22,500 bases of DNA from Acropora yongei (lineage: Eukaryota > Cnidaria > Anthozoa > Scleractinia > Acroporidae): NCBI GenBank assembly GCA_014634225.1, contig BLFN01000196.1, forward strand, positions 6,775,428 to 6,797,927, read 5' to 3'. A program made the position numbers and the translations under genes. The notes below the pieces were generated by a model. That model ran no database searches. It was given only the letters and a program-made list of their open reading frames with translations, and was not told where the DNA came from. Positions 18,684 to 22,500 of this stretch are shown here, one piece after another. Each line of letters begins with the position of its first letter. Within the stretch, counting starts at the first letter, position 1.

Positions 18684-19747
18684 GTAAGTAAAGAAGATGA
18701 TTGCATGGTTTTACTGTTTTTAATGTTTTTGGAGGGGCTGGGTAGGTGGATGGAGCGACAATCCTTTTTAGCAACAATTTACCCTTAAAGACATTTTCCG
18801 TGAATGTTGGCTGTTCCTTATTATTTTGCCTCGTTCAATGAAATTGAGCGAAGAATTCTTGCTCTTCACACAAAAGTCATCAATTGCAAGTGATTGACAG
18901 TAGTCGAACAAATAGATTACTTCATAGAAAGCGCGCCGTACGGATTTTTATTCACGAGTCGCATAACTTTAGAAACGAACGAGTGAGCGTAGTGAACGAG
19001 TGAGAAATATGAAAAAGACAGAATTCTATTTGGAAAGTTTATTACATGAAATTGGCCTTATATTATAATACATTCATTTCAATGCCGGGAAAAAAGCACG
19101 GTAGCTTCGGTCGCTAATTTTGTTATATTTAATTCACTATCTTGGCATAAAGTCAACATTTATCACCACAAGATAGTTCTTGTGCGAAAGATGATGCATT
19201 TGGAAAAAAGAAAAGCCATATAAATTGAACTGTTTTCTAACATAATTGTTTCTTTTTTTCAGGCCTCAAATGAGGATTTTTTCTTCCTTACAAGCTATAA
19301 TCTTTTCTCTTAATTTCTTAAAATGTGCAATAACCTCAACAACAAACTTTTCTACGTACAGGGTTTTTTTTTTTCAATTTCCGTATACATTTGCCTTCTC
19401 GGGTCTAAGTATAGAAATGACGTTAGTAAATCGTCGAAACTGAAGAAAGCTCTCTTGAACTGCATGGAAAAGGAGGTTGCATGGCAGGAGTGGATAATTA
19501 CAATCACAGTTTAATTTGTATCAAGGTGATAGAAATCTTTTCATAAAGCACTACAGCTTAATTGACTCACGTTCACGTACATCCCCGCAATGAAACCAAC
19601 TGCTAGCTATATACTATACTGCAAAAATGTTTCTCTTTGTTGTCATCTAATCCGTTGTGCCTTTCAGTAGTTTTAAACAATTCGTGCTCGGTAAAAACGA
19701 GAGGCTTTTCATTCCCAATGGGCGTTCTCAAAGTTTTCCTGATGGAG
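18684..19747. other. unassigned; possible terminal exon near 19263
   Basis: A strong acceptor (GTTTCTTTTTTTCAG, AG at 19261-19262) in the right phase opens a frame to 19443 (G-completed codon, then P-Q-M-R-I-F-S-S-L-Q), which stops without ZP-C signatures. I cannot say whether it is used. The segment 18976-19003 contains a short direct repeat, GAACGAGTGAG, spaced by CGTAGT. Confidence 0.35.
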
Positions 19748-20163
19748 CTTAAGGTGGCTCAATAAGGTTTCCAGCACTTATATTTGGATGGGTCGTTATG
19801 CTTGATGCTACAATCATGGTATCAATTTTCGAAAATTTAAGGTGGCTCTTAACCCCATGTACAGAATTTGTTTTAAACTTTGCCAAAAGTTGCGTCTTAT
19901 CATGCTTATCAAAAGTTGATAATATAAAAAAAATTTACTGCTCCGTTTTTTAATTATAAGCCCCTAAAGCTGTAATTAAGGATGTTTTCAAGAGCTCATA
20001 CTGTTGCTATGGTAACCTATAAGGTCAAAAAAAAATGATGACAACGTGTTCACCAATGATTGAGCAGTTTTTTGATACCATTATTGTAGCGTCAAGTGAT
20101 AAAGAGTGGTTATAACGACCCATCCAAATATCAGTGCTGGAAACTGTATTGAGCCACCTTAAG
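19748..20163. mobile_element. foldback MITE with TTAA ends (piggyBac-like?)
   Basis: The arms GGTGGCTCAATAAGGTTTCC.. and ..GGAAACTGTATTGAGCCACC are inverted copies over about 50 nt, extending through ATTTGGATGGGTCGTTAT, and are bordered on both sides by TTAA (19749-19752 and 20159-20162). TTAA duplication is the hallmark of piggyBac insertion, but the terminal bases are not the usual CCC, so the family is uncertain. No transposase. Confidence 0.7.
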
Positions 20164-22500
20164 TTCAGTTGCGCGCGGGACAAGGACGAGAACGGCTAAA
20201 CAGAGAGGAGATCATTAGCGCGCGCTTTTCTCACTTCTCTGTGCGCTACAATTAGCGACCTTCAGATTGCAGTACGAGGACGACTACGAGTACGAGTTTT
20301 ATGTTCTGAGCACGCGCTTTAAGTCCACTATGCAAGTTACCTCGAAAATTTTTCTCGGCAAACTGTAATCGTCTAATATCCAATGCAACCCAAATGTTTA
20401 CTATATTTATTTATTAACCAATTTGACGGGAGATCTTATTTCATCTCCCTCCCATTTATCGATTGCGATTCTCTCAGATTTTCGAACCACTGAGGTGTTA
20501 TTCCTTTTTTCCCTTCAGAGGATTTCCCCCGAAATATTTCAAAACGTTTGCGAAAGGATGTAAACGACTATGCGTGGTCCATAGCTTGGTTCGCCGGTAT
20601 TTTCTCGGTAGCACCACTTTCATTGTTAAAATAGCTTTTATACTGTCCTGGAAAGTCTTTTGTGTGGATTAAACTAATGTAGGATGGATATCACATTTTC
20701 TGTGAGTGAGATAGGAAATAAATTTTGAAGACTTCAAAGCGATTCAGAAGAGCAGATCACAGTTGATCAGGCTTTGAGAAAAGCCATGGCAAGGGAATTT
20801 TCGTTGGCGTTGTTAGTCTAGGAATATATTCCTTAATGTAAAACGGGATTAGGGCTATTCGGGGATCTCTTATTCTGAGGGTATGCGAGTGGGGGTTGTT
20901 GTTCCCTTCCAAAATTGCCCTTTGCTTCCATGTTTTATAGATTTTTGTCTTCTCCTGTAATGGACCTCAAATTCCAACTAATGTCTGACAAATCCAGCTA
21001 AATACATGCGGAATTCCAAACTCGCCCGAGAACTAACTTTTCAGTCTCAAATCTGATCGATCTCAAATCATGCACAAAATACAAATCACGTGTTCAAAAA
21101 CGTGGCAGTGCGAGTGACAGAGTTCTAAGTCCTAGAGTCACGAAACTAAGCGGAAAAGTCTATACCATGTTCCCACACGTTTTCCTTATTTGTTCCCCTT
21201 TTAATAAATTTGCTAACCATGTTTTCGCCTTTTCATTTGCAAGGTTTTGTTCCCCTGTTTCCTAAAAATAGGCTCATGTTCCCTGGTTCCCTTCGATATT
21301 TCGTCAATGTTACCTTGTTCCCCCTAGCACCTTGGAGACCCTTTATTTTTGTCCGCTACTGATTTGAAGACAAATTCTATTACGTGTTCCGTAGCCATTG
21401 CACGATAAAACGCCAGCTAGACCGCAGAAAATCGCAAAAAGAAAACAAAAAAAAAAACAGACATAGAAAAACGAAACATGTGGCATACGAGTGAAATTAA
21501 CAATCAATCATGTCTGCATGCCGGACAGCTTTGCCTCTCTAGTTTGAATAATTTGTAGAGAATAAGCTCTCGGTGCTTTGTGACCGAAGACAGGGTTGGG
21601 ATAGGAGGGTATCATGTAGGAAAAAATGAAATAAGGACCAAAGATGAAACTTGGCAAAATGGCAGAACAGAAGTAGGAAAAATAATGCCTCACGGGACAC
21701 GAACTTAGAATCGCTGAGATGAGAAAAGCATGCTACAGTTGCGCGCACCGAAAGTTCGTGACTAAATAATCAGCGAAAACAGTTGGAGCCACATTTTTGA
21801 TAAACTGGTGTCACTTGTACTTGCGGCGAAACAATAGGCTTACCAACAGCCACACGTCATAAATCGATGGAAAGAATACTACAGAGCATGCGTCAATCTC
21901 GCACGCGAAGAAACCAATCGAGTTTCTTCATAGTCTTGATTCATGATGTGTGGCACATGTATTCCATGTTATTACATAGAGCTCGTTGAAGCCTACTAGT
22001 GTAATTAGCTTTAGATAGTTTGGCAAAAAAAAGCAACAACAACAAGCAAGGCTTTCAATAAAACTAACGTTCTCGTGAGAAGAGTTCGATGTACTATTTT
22101 GAAACACGCTTTTGCACAATCATTGAAAATTTGTATTCCGCATTAACAACCTAGTTATCGAGTTTAAAGTTTGGTGTTAATACCGTCCTCTGTCGAGAGA
22201 AGAATAACACCTTTCCTCATTTACAACGAGAAAAAATTGTCCTTATTCTAGTATTAGAATTCGTCGGAAGTCGCTATTTTGGATTTAGTGACTACTCATT
22301 ATCAAATAATACAAGCGAATTCGCATATCCATAAATCCAAAGCGGTGGCTCCAGAATTGAAAATGTCTTTCCTTTTAGACAAAGTGAAGTAAGATGCATT
22401 TTTGGTTTTGTTTTGTAATTTTTAAACAATTAAGCTTTGAAAAGTTTGAAAATTGAGGTCTGTTTTCATTACAACCACCGGAATTGGCTATAGTTTCAAT
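20164..22500. other. no gene recognised
   Basis: Short open frames on both strands lack family motifs and splice context. A stretch at about 21170-21335 repeats GTTCCC/TGTTCCCC many times at irregular spacing, as seen in low-complexity intergenic DNA. A few A-runs occur. Nothing indicates an RNA gene. Confidence 0.45.

Noticed and set aside
19323..19514. Frame M-C-N-N-L-N-N-K-L-F..
   Set aside because: No family resemblance and no splice or start context; most likely chance.

Overview
The window looks like nuclear DNA of an animal, most likely a cnidarian such as a stony coral or sea anemone. It is AT-rich and almost free of long open frames. Its coding signal lies in short exons with GT/AG borders, and it is full of small inverted-repeat transposons (MITEs). 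There is no operon structure, rRNA or tRNA. The organism call is an inference.

The main content is one plus-strand, multi-exon gene from about 2635 to at least 18662. It starts with a signal-peptide exon (2635-2695) and continues with small exons, three nearly identical uromodulin-type D8C/D10C domain exons (8599, 10357, 11520), more small exons, and the N-terminal half of a zona pellucida (ZP) domain (17134-17323 plus 18531-18662). The order signal peptide, Ser/Thr/Pro-rich stalk, D8C, ZP resembles the uromodulin/GP2/OIT3 family: secreted or surface proteins that polymerise through the ZP module. ZP-C is not found before the window ends.

The unusual point is exon architecture. I count 15 small cassettes (18-63 nt) and 3 D8C cassettes (393 nt), all a multiple of three and all in phase 1 at both ends. 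Any subset could in principle be spliced together in frame. Eleven small exons are copies of one 51-nt exon encoding an 'ASLASSQMLVVTPALSSG'-like stalk peptide. The array grew by tandem duplication of an [A exon - B exon - D8C exon] unit. It contains a truncated D8C remnant at 6016, a unit joined between an A and a B exon at 11095, and downstream units without D8C. Each D8C exon has both an in-phase donor and, about 50 nt further on, a stop, so it could be internal or terminal.

Outside the gene, 629-1078 holds a broken DUF3504/KIAA1958-like (Crypton-type) fragment. Several foldback elements can be outlined, and two have empty sites visible in the paralogous repeat units. From about 18.7 kb to the end I see only repeats and unassigned sequence. 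All exon borders come from splice motifs, phase and homology between copies; no transcript data were available.
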